From NCBI RefSeq assembly GCF_004000215.1, contig NZ_RBVY01000002.1:537027-601026 (forward strand): DNA of 64,000 nucleotides. Reading direction: 5' to 3'. Of the stretch, positions 36,442 through 45,175 are shown piece after piece. Source of the DNA: Nitratireductor alexandrii. Its GTDB lineage: Bacteria > Pseudomonadota > Alphaproteobacteria > Rhizobiales > Rhizobiaceae. A program made the position numbers and the translations under genes. Numbering within the stretch: position 1 is the first letter of the stretch; each line of letters opens with the position of its first letter. The notes under the pieces are model-generated. The model had not been told where the DNA came from, did not search any database, and saw only the letters and a program-made list of their open reading frames with translations.

Positions 36442-37134
36442 TCAGCCGTCGAGCGTGCCGTGGATCAGCCGTTGCGCGAGCGCCGGCGTCAGCTCGTCGA
36501 AATGCGAAATCACCCGCGACGGCTCCAGCGCGCGCACCGGAATGTCGGAATAGCCGTGCTCGACGGCGACCACCGGAATGCCGGCCGCCTTGGCCGTGGC
36601 GATATCGTTGCGCGAATCGCCGACCATCACGGCGCGCTGCGGGTCGGCGCCGGCGAGCGCGATGGTTTCGGTCAAATGGCGTGGGTCCGGCTTGCGGAAC
36701 GAAAACCGGTCGGCCCCGCACACGGCCGAAAAATGCCCGCCCAAGGCCAGCGCCTCCAGCAGGCGCTCGGTCATCGCCTGCGGCTTGTTGGTGCACACCG
36801 CAAGCGAAAATCCGGCCTCCGCCAGCCGTTCAAGCGCGGGCGTCGCGCCGTGATAGGGTAGGGACGTGCCCGGGATCGTGTCGGCGTAATGGGCCAGAAA
36901 CGTCGCAACCATCGACGCCGCGGTCTCCGGCTCGAGCCGCACGCGGCGCTCGGCGTGGACGCGCTCGATCATCGCCTTGCCGCCGAGGCCCGCGAAGGCG
37001 CGCATTGCGGCCGGATTGACCGGGGCGAGCCCGTGACGGGCGAGCGCGTGGTTGAGGCTGGCGATCAGGTCGGGCGCGGTGTCGATCAGCGTGCCGTCGA
37101 GATCGAACACGATGACGGGGGACGGGCGCTTCAT
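36442..37134 (-). CDS. gph: Phosphoglycolate phosphatase (HAD)
   Basis: 230-aa HAD hydrolase. Motif I DLDGTLID gives the nucleophile Asp; VCTNKP is motif II; the KPDPRHL region carries the lysine, and VMVGDSRNDI is the metal-binding motif IV. The CbbY/Gph-type helical cap lies after residue 15. It removes phosphate from 2-phosphoglycolate, a product of DNA repair or photorespiration. The match to Gph is good, though HAD substrate ranges overlap. Confidence 0.87.
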   Translation of the reverse strand: MKRPSPVIVFDLDGTLIDTAPDLIASLNHALARHGLAPVNPAAMRAFAGLGGKAMIERVHAERRVRLEPETAASMVATFLAHYADTIPGTSLPYHGATPALERLAEAGFSLAVCTNKPQAMTERLLEALALGGHFSAVCGADRFSFRKPDPRHLTETIALAGADPQRAVMVGDSRNDIATAKAAGIPVVAVEHGYSDIPVRALEPSRVISHFDELTPALAQRLIHGTLDG

Positions 37135-37243
37135 GGCGGCGGGCTCCTCGCTGTCGGCCGGCGGGCTTGGCGAAACCCGGCGATAGCCCGTGCCGATATC
37201 GCCGACAAGGCAATTCGTCGCGCTTGGCGCGCGGCCGTGCTCT

Positions 37244-37271
37244 TTGACCAGCGGGTCGGAAGTGCTAGATC
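37244..37271 (+). promoter_or_regulatory. Candidate promoter of rpiA
   Basis: TTGACC and TAGATC are spaced by 16 bases, ending 31 bases before the rpiA start. This is a fair match to a housekeeping promoter, read by eye. Confidence 0.5.
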
Positions 37272-37301
37272 AGCGCCACAACGGGCTGACAGGCTGGATT
37301 C

Positions 37302-37997
37302 ATGGACGCACGATTGCTCAAGATCGAGGCGGCGCGCGCCGCGCTTGCCTATGTCGAGGACGGTGCGACCATCGGTATCGGCACCGGCTCGACGGCGGAG
37401 GAGTTTGTGCGCCTGCTGGCCGCGCGCGTCGCCGACGGTTTCACGGTCGTCGGCGTGCCGACCTCCGAGCGCACGGCGCGTCTGTGCGGCGAGCTCGGCG
37501 TGCCGCTGACGACGCTGGATGCCGCCCCCCGCCTGTCCGTCACCGTCGACGGCGCCGACGAGGTCGGTCCCGACCTTGCCCTGATCAAGGGCGGCGGCGG
37601 CGCGCTGCTGCGCGAAAAGATCGTGGCGGCCGCCTCCGACAGCATGGTGGTGATCGCCGACGACACCAAGCTGGTCGAGATGCTGGGCCGATTCGCGCTG
37701 CCGATCGAGGTTAATGTTTTCGGCCTCGCCGCGACCCGGATCGCGGTCGAGAAGGCGGCAAGCCGGCTCGGCCTGTCCGGCCCGGTCGCGCTGCGCGGCG
37801 GCCAGACGCCTTTCGTCACCGACGGGGGGCACATGATCCTGGATGCATCTTTTGGCCGCATTCCCGATCCAAGAGCGCTCTCTGAAGCGCTCCACGCCAT
37901 CCCCGGCGTGGTCGAACACGGATTGTTTCTCGATCTCGCAAGCGTTGCTATCATTGCCGGCGAAAACGGCGTGAGCACCATCAAAGCCACCCGATAG
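37302..37997 (+). CDS. rpiA: Ribose-5-phosphate isomerase A
   Basis: Interconverts ribose-5-phosphate and ribulose-5-phosphate in the pentose-phosphate pathway. 231 aa. Motifs: [11 protein letters not shown] for phosphate binding, [24 protein letters not shown] for the catalytic site, and [13 protein letters not shown] near the C-terminus. It is followed after 19 bases by the DUF2059 gene, in the same direction, an order common in Rhizobiales. Confidence 0.95.
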   Translation: MDARLLKIEAARAALAYVEDGATIGIGTGSTAEEFVRLLAARVADGFTVVGVPTSERTARLCGELGVPLTTLDAAPRLSVTVDGADEVGPDLALIKGGGGALLREKIVAAASDSMVVIADDTKLVEMLGRFALPIEVNVFGLAATRIAVEKAASRLGLSGPVALRGGQTPFVTDGGHMILDASFGRIPDPRALSEALHAIPGVVEHGLFLDLASVAIIAGENGVSTIKATR

Positions 37998-38016
37998 AAA
38001 GGGAGTTCTGTCAGTG

Positions 38017-38565
38017 ATGACATCTATGTTCCATGCCCGCCGCCTGGCTGCCGCCTTCGGGGCGAGCCTTATCCTGGCCGCGGCACAGCCGGCCTTCTCG
38101 CAGGAAGTGTCCGAGAGCCATCTCAAGGCGGCGCGCGCCGCCATCGATTCGCTCGGCGCGACGGAAGAGTTCGACCTGATCCTGCCCGGTGCAGCGCAGT
38201 CGCTGAAGGGCGAGCTGATCCAGAAGGATCCCAACCTTCAGGACGTGATCGTGGAGACCGTCGACGAGGAGGCGCTCAAGCTTGCCCCGCGCCGCGGCGA
38301 TCTCGAACGGGAGGCCGCGCTTGCCTATGCGCGCAACTTCACCGAGGACGAGCTTAACGCCATCGCCACCTTCTACACCTCGCCGGGCGGGATCGCGTTC
38401 AAGACCAAGTCGCCGCTGGTGACCCGCGACGTGCTCCAGGCCGCCGACATCTGGCAGAAGGGTCTGGCCCGCGATCTGGCCGTGGCGGTCAACGAGGCGC
38501 TGAACGAGAAGGCCGAGGCGGCCGACAACGCCGCTCCCGCCGAACCGGCCGCGGCGTCCGACTGA
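38017..38565 (+). CDS. Exported DUF2059 protein
   Basis: 182 aa with a signal peptide (RLAAAFGASLILAAAQPAFS) and the DUF2059 helical domain (ARNFTEDELNAIATFYTSPGGIAF). The C-terminal tail is rich in Ala, Pro and Glu. Family function is unknown. ATG at 38017 follows AAAGGGAG; a GTG three bases earlier is possible. It is probably co-transcribed with rpiA and ends before an intrinsic terminator. Confidence 0.87.
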   Translation: MTSMFHARRLAAAFGASLILAAAQPAFSQEVSESHLKAARAAIDSLGATEEFDLILPGAAQSLKGELIQKDPNLQDVIVETVDEEALKLAPRRGDLEREAALAYARNFTEDELNAIATFYTSPGGIAFKTKSPLVTRDVLQAADIWQKGLARDLAVAVNEALNEKAEAADNAAPAEPAAASD

Positions 38566-38580
38566 TTTTGCCCGCCGACT

Positions 38581-38627
38581 ATCCGGCGCCTTGCGTGCGG
38601 CTTTCGCCGCGCCGGCGCCGGATTTTC
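38581..38627 (+). terminator. Intrinsic terminator after the DUF2059 gene
   Basis: ATCCGGCGCC pairs with GGCGCCGGAT over ten bases, with an inner GCGGC/GCCGC stem and a TTTC loop, followed directly by TTTTCC. It should end the rpiA-DUF2059 transcript before gor. Confidence 0.75.
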
Positions 38628-38721
38628 CCGCTTTGCCCCGCTTTCGCAGCATAAGCGGCGTTCCCGTCGTGCGCCCGCCGGTGTAAGGCGTTCCCAACCG
38701 ATCTGTTTCGAGGCAGTTTTT

Positions 38722-40113
38722 ATGGCCAGCTATGACTACGATCTGTTCGTGATCGGCGGCGGTTCGGGCGGGGTTCGCGCGGGCCGCGTCGCGGCCTCGC
38801 TCGGCAAGAAGGTGGCGATCGCCGAGGAATACCGCTACGGCGGCACCTGCGTCATTCGCGGCTGCGTGCCCAAAAAGCTGTTCGTCTACGCCTCGCAGTT
38901 TCCCGAGCATTTCGAGGACGCGGCCGGCTATGGCTGGAGCGTGCCGGAGGCGCGCTTCGACTGGTCGACTTTGGTTGCCAACAAGGACAGGGAGATCGCG
39001 CGGCTGGAAGGGCTTTACCGCAAGGGGCTCGACAATGCCGGCGCCGAGATTTTCGACTGTCGGGCCGAACTGGTTGATCGCAACACCGTGCGCCTTGTCG
39101 GGCTCGACCGCACCGTCACCGCTGCCACCATCCTGATCGCGACCGGCGGCCAGCCCAATCCGCATGCCGCTTTGCCGGGCCACGAACTGTGCATCTCCTC
39201 CAACGAGGCCTTCCATCTCGATGCCCTGCCGCGCTCTATCGCGATCGCCGGCGGCGGTTATATCGCGGTCGAGTTCGCCAATATTTTCCACGGGCTCGGC
39301 GTGGAGACCACGCTGGTCTATCGCGGCAAGGAGATTCTGGGCCGTTTCGACATGGATCTCAGGCACATGCTGCACGAGACCATGGAGAAAAAAGGTATTC
39401 GCATCCTGTGCCATACGATCTTCGACCGGATCGAGCGGCGCGCGGACGGCCGGCTCGACGCCCATCTCCATGAAGACGGCCATCTGGTGGTCGACACCGT
39501 CATGCTGGCGCTCGGCCGCACGCCCAACACCGCCGGCCTGGGGCTCGAGGCGGCCGGCGTCGCTGTCGGGCCACGCGGTGAGATCCCGGTCGACCAGTTC
39601 TCGCGCACCAATATCGACAATATCTACGCCATCGGCGACGTCACCGACCGGGTGCAGCTCACCCCGGTGGCGATCCACGAGGCGATGTGTTTCGTGGAAA
39701 CCGTCTTCAAGGACAATCCCACCCGTCCCGACCACGACGACGTCGCCACGGCGGTGTTTTCCCAGCCCGAGATCGGCACGGTCGGCCTCGCCGAGGACGA
39801 GGCGGTCAAGCGCTTCCGCCATGTCGAGGTCTACAGGGCAAGCTTCAGGCCGATGCGCCACACGCTGTCGGCTCGCGACGAAAAGATGATGATGAAGCTG
39901 GTCGTCGACGGCGAAAGCCGCCGCGTCGTCGGCGCGCACGTGCTGGGACCCGATGCCGGCGAGATGGCGCAGATCCTCGGCATCGCCGTCAAGGCGCGAC
40001 TGACCAAGGAGGATTTCGACCGCACCATGGCCGTTCACCCCTCCGCCGCCGAGGAACTGGTGACCATGTACCAGCCGAGCTATCGCGTGCGCGACGGCGA
40101 GCGGATCGACTAG
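38722..40113 (+). CDS. gor: Glutathione-disulfide reductase
   Basis: 463-aa FAD flavoenzyme that uses NADPH to regenerate glutathione. N-terminal FAD motif VIGGGSGGVRAGR, redox-active cysteines C43 and C48 in GGTCVIRGCVPKK, a second nucleotide motif IAGGGYIAVEFA, and the C-terminal catalytic His in AVHPSAAEELV. The start follows GAGGCAG. It supports the glutathione-dependent enzymes in this window. Confidence 0.95.
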   Translation: MASYDYDLFVIGGGSGGVRAGRVAASLGKKVAIAEEYRYGGTCVIRGCVPKKLFVYASQFPEHFEDAAGYGWSVPEARFDWSTLVANKDREIARLEGLYRKGLDNAGAEIFDCRAELVDRNTVRLVGLDRTVTAATILIATGGQPNPHAALPGHELCISSNEAFHLDALPRSIAIAGGGYIAVEFANIFHGLGVETTLVYRGKEILGRFDMDLRHMLHETMEKKGIRILCHTIFDRIERRADGRLDAHLHEDGHLVVDTVMLALGRTPNTAGLGLEAAGVAVGPRGEIPVDQFSRTNIDNIYAIGDVTDRVQLTPVAIHEAMCFVETVFKDNPTRPDHDDVATAVFSQPEIGTVGLAEDEAVKRFRHVEVYRASFRPMRHTLSARDEKMMMKLVVDGESRRVVGAHVLGPDAGEMAQILGIAVKARLTKEDFDRTMAVHPSAAEELVTMYQPSYRVRDGERID

Positions 40114-40120
40114 GGCCCCT

Positions 40121-40213
40121 CCAGGCGGATCGGACGCCGGGTTGCCGTTCAAAAGCGTGTCGGAACAATAAGTTGGAGCCGTTTTCTGATTCGGAGAAAG
40201 GCCGAATGGCTCT
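40121..40213 (+). repeat. Intergenic repeat, copy A
   Basis: 93 bases beginning CCAGGCGGATCGGACGCCGG and ending GGCTCT, directly after gor. About three quarters of positions match copy B. It contains CCGTTCAAAA, ACAATA and TTGGAGCCG, the kind of element scattered in Rhizobiales intergenic DNA. No coding potential is evident. Confidence 0.72.
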
Positions 40214-40242
40214 CAGTCTGGGCGCGGATTTCTAGAGCGTTT

Positions 40243-40335
40243 CCAGGCGAACAGGAAGCCGGTTCGCCGTTCAAAAACGCATCAAAACAATAGGTTGGAG
40301 CCGGTCTGCGATTCTACGAAAAGCACAACGGCTCT
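40243..40335 (+). repeat. Intergenic repeat, copy B
   Basis: 93 bases, starting CCAGGCGAACAGGAAGCCGG, with the preceding CTAGAGCGTTT that typically opens this element. Its end covers the stop codon (TAG on the minus strand) of the exported protein gene. It is in direct orientation to copy A, with 29 bases between them. Confidence 0.72.
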
Positions 40336-41317
40336 AGTCGACGATTTGGGCTTTCGAGGCCGAGTCGCGGGTGGGGACCAGATCCTCGGCCGCGATCACC
40401 TCGACGTCCTGGTTGCGGCCGGCCACCACCGTGAAGTCGCGCTGGTAGATGCGCTCGCGGTTCTTGGCGATGACGGTGTAGTCGCCTTCCGCCAGCACCA
40501 TCGAGGCGAAGGCGCCGACATTTTCGCGCACCGGATCGCCGGACCCCGTCAGCACCGACCACGACGTGTCGGCGATCGCCTCGCCGCCGGCATCGCGCAC
40601 CAGCTTCATCGTCAGTTGCGCCGCCCGGTGCTCGACGGTCGCCTCGGTCAGCTTGCCGGCCTCGACCCTTATATCGGAGCGGATGACGGCGTTGACTGCG
40701 CCATAGGTCGACACGACGTGATAGGTGCCGGCATTGAGCCGCACCACCGTGTTGGGGCTGACATTGGGAATGATCAGCGCGCGGTCGCCATCGGGATCCT
40801 CGGCCGCCTCGTAGATCGAGAACCGCAGCTTCGCCGGCGGGATGCGTACGCCGCCCGAAAGGATCGCGTCGAGCTTCAGCCCGCCCGCGTCCAGCACGAA
40901 GGTCTCGCGGCTGGGCGTGGCGCCGACCGTGATGCGTTTGGTGGCGCCGGCGCGCCCGAAGGCGGCATGCACCAGATAGCTGCCCGGCTCGAGCGAAAAC
41001 GCGCTGGTGCCGCCTTGGCCCTGCGCGACCAGCGGCAATTTGCCGTCGGCGGCCGGTTCCGGCTTGAACACCCGCCACACCAGTCCGCGCGACAGTTCCG
41101 GCGCGTCCTCGGTCAGTTTCGCCTCCAGGGTGACTTCGCCGCTTGCCCCCGTGGCCAGCGGGGTCTCGCCCTGTGTCGGCGCGTAGCCGCTCAGCCCCGG
41201 CAAAGAGAGCTTCAGTTCGGGGGCGGGCGCGTCCTGCGCGACGGCCGGCGCCGTGGCGCTCGTCAGCGCGGCCAAAAGGCACAGCCGGGTGAACAGTGCG
41301 GAAATCCCCTGTCTCAT
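40334..41317 (-). CDS. Hypothetical exported beta-sandwich protein
   Basis: 327 aa with a signal peptide (LFTRLCLLAALTSATAPAVAQ, cut near 28). The mature protein is rich in beta-strand-like segments such as EPGSYLVHAAFG, LNAGTYHVVSTYG and LAEGDYTVIAKN. The repeated G-x-Y-x-V pattern suggests three tandem domains like the carnitine/Cna-B or carboxypeptidase-regulatory type folds. No named family is certain. Its stop codon lies in repeat copy B. Divergent from the nitroreductase gene. Confidence 0.8.
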   Translation of the reverse strand: MRQGISALFTRLCLLAALTSATAPAVAQDAPAPELKLSLPGLSGYAPTQGETPLATGASGEVTLEAKLTEDAPELSRGLVWRVFKPEPAADGKLPLVAQGQGGTSAFSLEPGSYLVHAAFGRAGATKRITVGATPSRETFVLDAGGLKLDAILSGGVRIPPAKLRFSIYEAAEDPDGDRALIIPNVSPNTVVRLNAGTYHVVSTYGAVNAVIRSDIRVEAGKLTEATVEHRAAQLTMKLVRDAGGEAIADTSWSVLTGSGDPVRENVGAFASMVLAEGDYTVIAKNRERIYQRDFTVVAGRNQDVEVIAAEDLVPTRDSASKAQIVD

Positions 41318-41441
41318 GGCTTGCCATCAAACCCAGGCGGATGGCAATTTCAAGGCCCGTTTTCCCAAGCTGGCCGCGATCGCGCGCCGCATCCGTTTCC
41401 GACAACAGGAATCGTCTGTTTTCAACAACAGGAACAATATC

Positions 41442-42029
41442 TTGGCATCTTCGATCATCGACTTTCTTCTGACCCGCAAATCGCCGCCGATTTCCGAACT
41501 CGCCGAGCCGGGGCCGAGCGAATCGGAGATCGCGGAGATGATCCGCGCAGCCAGTCGCGTTCCCGATCATGGCCGGCTGGAGCCGTGGCGCTTCATTCTT
41601 TACCGCGGCGAGGCGCGCCAACGGGTCGGCGAGGGACTGGCCGCGCTCGCCGAGGCGCGCGAGGGGCCGCTGAACGAGGCGCGCCGCGCGCAGGAATTGA
41701 CGCGGTTTTCGCGCGCGCCGCTTGTCGTGGGGGTGGTGTCCGTGCCCAGGTCCAATCCGAAAATCCCGCAATGGGAGATGTTTGTGTCCGGCGGCATGGC
41801 GGCGATGAACCTGATCCACGCGGCCAGCGCGCTCGGCTACGGCGCCAATGTGATCACCAACTGGTATTCCGACACGCCGCAGGGGCGGGCGCTGCTCGGG
41901 CTCGCCCCCGACGAGCGGGTGGTCGGTTTCGTTCATATCGGCAGCCATCCCGGCGGCGCGCCCGACCGGCGGCGCCCGGAGCCGTCGGCGATCATGTCCG
42001 ACTATGCCGGCCCGTGGGAGAACGAATGA
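41442..42029 (+). CDS. Nitroreductase-family protein
   Basis: 195 aa from a TTG at 41442, which follows an AGGA-type site and begins MASSIIDFLLTRKSPPIS, as in the YdjA/nitroreductase group. FMN contacts are expected at ASRVPDHGRLEPWRF and near the C-terminus (RPEPSAIMSDYAGPW). Upstream in-frame starts at 41253 or 41316 would overlap the divergent exported-protein gene. Overlaps the next gene by four bases. Substrate unknown. Confidence 0.84.
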   Translation: MASSIIDFLLTRKSPPISELAEPGPSESEIAEMIRAASRVPDHGRLEPWRFILYRGEARQRVGEGLAALAEAREGPLNEARRAQELTRFSRAPLVVGVVSVPRSNPKIPQWEMFVSGGMAAMNLIHAASALGYGANVITNWYSDTPQGRALLGLAPDERVVGFVHIGSHPGGAPDRRRPEPSAIMSDYAGPWENE

Positions 42030-42637
42030 TGTTTTATGAACCAGCCAACGGCCATGGCCTGCCGCACGACCCCTTCAAGGCGATCGTCGCGCCGCGCCCG
42101 ATCGGCTGGATATCGAGCCTCGGCGCCGACGGCGCGCTCAATCTGGCCCCCTATTCCTTCTTCAACGCCTTCTCCACCCATCCGCATCTGGTCTGGTTTT
42201 CCTCCGAAGGCCGCAAGGACAGCGCCACTTTCGCCGGCGAAACCGGCGAATTCGTCGCCAATCTCGTCACGCTGGACCTGGCCGAAAAGATGAACGCCAG
42301 CGCCGTTGACGCCCCGCGCGGCACCAGCGAGTTCGACTATGCAGGCTTGACCGCGGCGCCGAGCCGGCTCGTTTCGGTGCCTCGCGTCGCCGAGGCGCAT
42401 GCCGCGCTCGAATGCAAAGTGACCGACATTCTCGAACCGAAAGGTCTTTCGGGCGAGCCGGCCGGCGTGCATGTGGTGGTCGGCGAGGTGATCGGGGTTC
42501 ATATCGACGAGGCGTTCCTGACCGACGGCCTGTTCGACATCGCGCGCGCCAAAACCGTCTCCCGGCTGGGGTACATGGACTATGCCGCCGTCACCCAGAC
42601 CTTCGCCATGCGCCGCCCGCGCTGGCAGCGGGATTGA
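42026..42637 (+). CDS. Flavin reductase-family protein (FMN-binding split barrel)
   Basis: 203 aa. The FMN-binding region IVAPRPIGWISSLGADGALNLAPYSFFNAFSTHP and the NLVTLDLAEKMNASAVDAP block are typical of flavin reductase-like proteins. ATG at 42026 overlaps the stop of the nitroreductase gene, so co-translation is likely. It may supply reduced flavin to the partner or act on its own; not determined. Confidence 0.86.
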   Translation: MMFYEPANGHGLPHDPFKAIVAPRPIGWISSLGADGALNLAPYSFFNAFSTHPHLVWFSSEGRKDSATFAGETGEFVANLVTLDLAEKMNASAVDAPRGTSEFDYAGLTAAPSRLVSVPRVAEAHAALECKVTDILEPKGLSGEPAGVHVVVGEVIGVHIDEAFLTDGLFDIARAKTVSRLGYMDYAAVTQTFAMRRPRWQRD

Positions 42638-42643
42638 ACGCCT

Positions 42644-43771
42644 CTAACCGGCCGCGGTTTTTTTCCTGCCGCCGGCCTTGGCCTTTGCGGTCCCGGTTCG
42701 GGCGTTTTTTTTCGCCGGCGCGCGTTGTTTTTTTGTGTCGCCGCTGGCGGCCGAGCGGGCCTGGACGGTTCTGGTCTTGCCGGCGCGGGCGGCCGGTTTT
42801 TTGGTCGCCGGCGGCGCTTGTTGCGGACGCGGACGGTTGTAGATCGCCTGCCGGCTGACGCCGACCCAGAACGCCTCGCTCTCACCCGCCGCTTGCGGTG
42901 TGGTTGCGCCGAGTTTTTGCGCCAGTTCCGGCAGGAAGCAGTCGAAGGCGGCCTTGACCAGGCTGCCCCAGGCGACGCTGCGCTCGATCGCCAGTTCGTA
43001 GGCCAGCCAGGCCGCAGCGGCGGCCGCGATCGCGTAAAGGAGAAACCCGGCCTGCGACCCGGCCAGCATGAACGCCAGATCCGCGGCCATGAAGTCGGCC
43101 CACGGCATGCTGACGACGTAACGCGCCAGGGCGAGGGCGCAAAAAACCGTCGCCAGTACGACGATGTTCAGCAGGCTGTTCACATGGGTGCGCGCATCGT
43201 TGACGTTTTCCAAGAAGTCCTTTGGAATGACGGTGGTCAGGTGGATCCACAGCGGAATGCTGTCGGCGCCGTAAAGCGCGCGCGAATAATCCTCGAAGGC
43301 GCGGATCGTATTGCCGAACCGTGTCGGCAGCACCAGGTCGCGGTCGGACGGGTAGTGCGCGACGAAATCCCGAAGGCTTTCGTCGTGCCGGTCCTGCAGC
43401 ACCTTCGGATAGGCTTTGCCGGCCTTCTTCCAGGCTGCGGCGAGCGTATCGATTTCGCGTTTGGCCGCGTCGTGCCGCGCCAGGGCGCGCCGCTTGAGAA
43501 AGCCGAGCCAGGAGATTGGCGGCCGATACCCTTCCACGACCTGGTAAAGCACGGTGTTGAGCAGCGACAAGACGATCGCGAACAGCCACACGCTGATCGC
43601 CGCCTTGGCCAGCACCTCCAGCCCGTCGGCTTCACCGCCGAGCCCGAGCGGCCCCACGAGGTCCGGCCAGTCGGAAAACAGGCTCGCGAACGCTGCCAGA
43701 AAAAGCGCGGCCGGCACCAGATAGCCGATCAGAAAGGCGCGGTCGGCAAGCTTCGGCAGGCTTGAAAGCAT
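42644..43771 (-). CDS. Hypothetical membrane protein with basic tail
   Basis: 375 aa. Hydrophobic segments near 13-32, 55-79, 205-230 and 235-262, and a cytosolic-looking middle part (RAFEDYSRALYGADSIPLW). From about residue 318 the tail is a low-complexity Lys/Ala/Arg stretch (KKPAARAGKTRTVQ, KKNARTGTAKAKAGGRKK), resembling histone H1-like tails. No named family recognised. It follows groES by 27 bases on the same strand. Confidence 0.72.
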   Translation of the reverse strand: MLSSLPKLADRAFLIGYLVPAALFLAAFASLFSDWPDLVGPLGLGGEADGLEVLAKAAISVWLFAIVLSLLNTVLYQVVEGYRPPISWLGFLKRRALARHDAAKREIDTLAAAWKKAGKAYPKVLQDRHDESLRDFVAHYPSDRDLVLPTRFGNTIRAFEDYSRALYGADSIPLWIHLTTVIPKDFLENVNDARTHVNSLLNIVVLATVFCALALARYVVSMPWADFMAADLAFMLAGSQAGFLLYAIAAAAAAWLAYELAIERSVAWGSLVKAAFDCFLPELAQKLGATTPQAAGESEAFWVGVSRQAIYNRPRPQQAPPATKKPAARAGKTRTVQARSAASGDTKKQRAPAKKNARTGTAKAKAGGRKKTAAG

Positions 43772-43798
43772 TGATTGCTCCTTGACGCGCGGCGCCGG

Positions 43799-44140
43799 CT
43801 ATTCCCCGCCGGGACCGCCCGAGCCCGTGCCCGGCTTGCCGGGCAGTCCGACCACGGCCAAGAGGTCGGTTTCGCGCATGATCAGGAATTCCTCGCCGCC
43901 CAGCGTGACCTCCGTGCCCGACCATTTGCCGAACAGCACCCGGTCGCCGGTCCGCACGTCGAGCGGCAGCACCTCGCCGCTTTCGCTCACGCTGCCGCTG
44001 CCGACGGCGACCACTTCGCCCTGTTGCGGTTGCTCCTTGGCGGTGTCGGGAATGATGATCCCGCCGATGCTGGTGTCGTCGGCCTCGATGCGGCGCACGA
44101 CGACGCGGTCGTGCAGCGGACGGAAGATGGGTTTTTTCAT
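43799..44140 (-). CDS. groES: Co-chaperonin GroES, orphan copy
   Basis: 113 aa. [44 protein letters not shown] and [25 protein letters not shown] match GroES; the mobile loop ([11 protein letters not shown]) that docks on GroEL is intact. About 15 extra Gly/Pro-rich residues follow the usual end. No groEL gene follows: the next gene downstream on this strand is a membrane protein. It is likely an extra copy used with a GroEL encoded elsewhere. ATG follows GGGGG. Confidence 0.9.
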   Translation of the reverse strand: MKKPIFRPLHDRVVVRRIEADDTSIGGIIIPDTAKEQPQQGEVVAVGSGSVSESGEVLPLDVRTGDRVLFGKWSGTEVTLGGEEFLIMRETDLLAVVGLPGKPGTGSGGPGGE

Positions 44141-44289
44141 CGAAATCCCCCAAAATTGTTTGCGGCGATAATAACGGCCGAAGAGCCAATGTAAATCGGC
44201 CCCGCGGGACAGTATTCGCGTCGAACGTCGGCGGGCTTGGTCCAGTTGCGGCCGGGCTGGGGCTCGTCGCGGCGGTTTGGGCGCGGCCG

Positions 44290-45174
44290 TCAGGCGGCGG
44301 CGTGCCGGGCCGCCCGTGCGCGGGCAAGCAGCCTTTCGGCGCGCCGCAGATGCGGCCGATCGAACATTTTTCCGTCGATGCCGACCACGCCGACATCGCC
44401 GGCCCCGGCGAAGGCGGCGACGATCGCCTCTGCTTCCGCGACCGCCTCGGCCGACGGGGTAAAGGCGGCGTTGATGACCGGCACCTGGGCCGGATGGATC
44501 GCCAGCTTGCCGGTAAAGCCGTCGCGTTCGGCCTCCTCGCATTCGATCTTGAGCGCGTCGAGGGCGCGAAAATCGACGAAGACGGTGTCGATCGCCGGCA
44601 TTTCGGCGGCCGCGGCGGCAAGCAGGGTCATCGAGCGGGCGAGGCGGAACACGTCGGTGAAGCGGCCGTTTTCGTCGCGCGCGCTGCGCGCGCCGATATC
44701 GGCGGACAGGTCTTCCGCGCCCCAGGTCAGGCCGCAAAGCCGCGGCAGGTCGGGCGTGTAGCTGCCGGCGGCGAGCAGGCCGGCGCCGGTCTCGGTGATC
44801 AGCGGCAGGATCCGGATCGTGCCGTCCTGCAGGCCGGCCTCGGCCTCGTGCACGCGCAATTTGGTGGAAAGCCGCGCGACGTCGCCGCCGCCGGTCGATT
44901 TGGGCAGCATGATGCCGTCGGGCCGGCCGGCGACCACGGCCGCAAGATCGTCGTCGGTCAGGCCGGTCGAAAAGTCGTTGACGCGCACATAGATCAGCGG
45001 CGCGTCGCCCGCGCGCGCCTCGGCCAGGAACGCGGCCGCCGTGTCGCGCGCGGCTTTCTTGTTGGCCGGCGCAACCGAATCCTCCAGGTCGACGATCACC
45101 ACGTCGGCGCCCGAGCCCAGGCCTTTTTTGAGTTTTTTGTCCGAATCGCCGGGAACGAAAAGCAGGGAGCGCAT
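44290..45174 (-). CDS. CoA-ester lyase (HpcH/HpaI aldolase, CitE-like)
   Basis: 294-aa TIM-barrel protein. [19 protein letters not shown] and [21 protein letters not shown] are the opening CitE motifs; [13 protein letters not shown] and [20 protein letters not shown] are conserved metal/CoA-binding stretches. Members cleave malyl-CoA, methylmalyl-CoA or citramalyl-CoA. It begins one base before the stop of the MaoC gene, as a coupled pair. Confidence 0.9.
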   Translation of the reverse strand: MRSLLFVPGDSDKKLKKGLGSGADVVIVDLEDSVAPANKKAARDTAAAFLAEARAGDAPLIYVRVNDFSTGLTDDDLAAVVAGRPDGIMLPKSTGGGDVARLSTKLRVHEAEAGLQDGTIRILPLITETGAGLLAAGSYTPDLPRLCGLTWGAEDLSADIGARSARDENGRFTDVFRLARSMTLLAAAAAEMPAIDTVFVDFRALDALKIECEEAERDGFTGKLAIHPAQVPVINAAFTPSAEAVAEAEAIVAAFAGAGDVGVVGIDGKMFDRPHLRRAERLLARARAARHAAA

Positions 45175-45175
45175 G

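Noticed and set aside
44141..44289. CIRCE-type heat-shock operator upstream of groES
   Set aside because: No TTAGCACTC-N9-GAGTGCTAA-like repeat is present in this gap.
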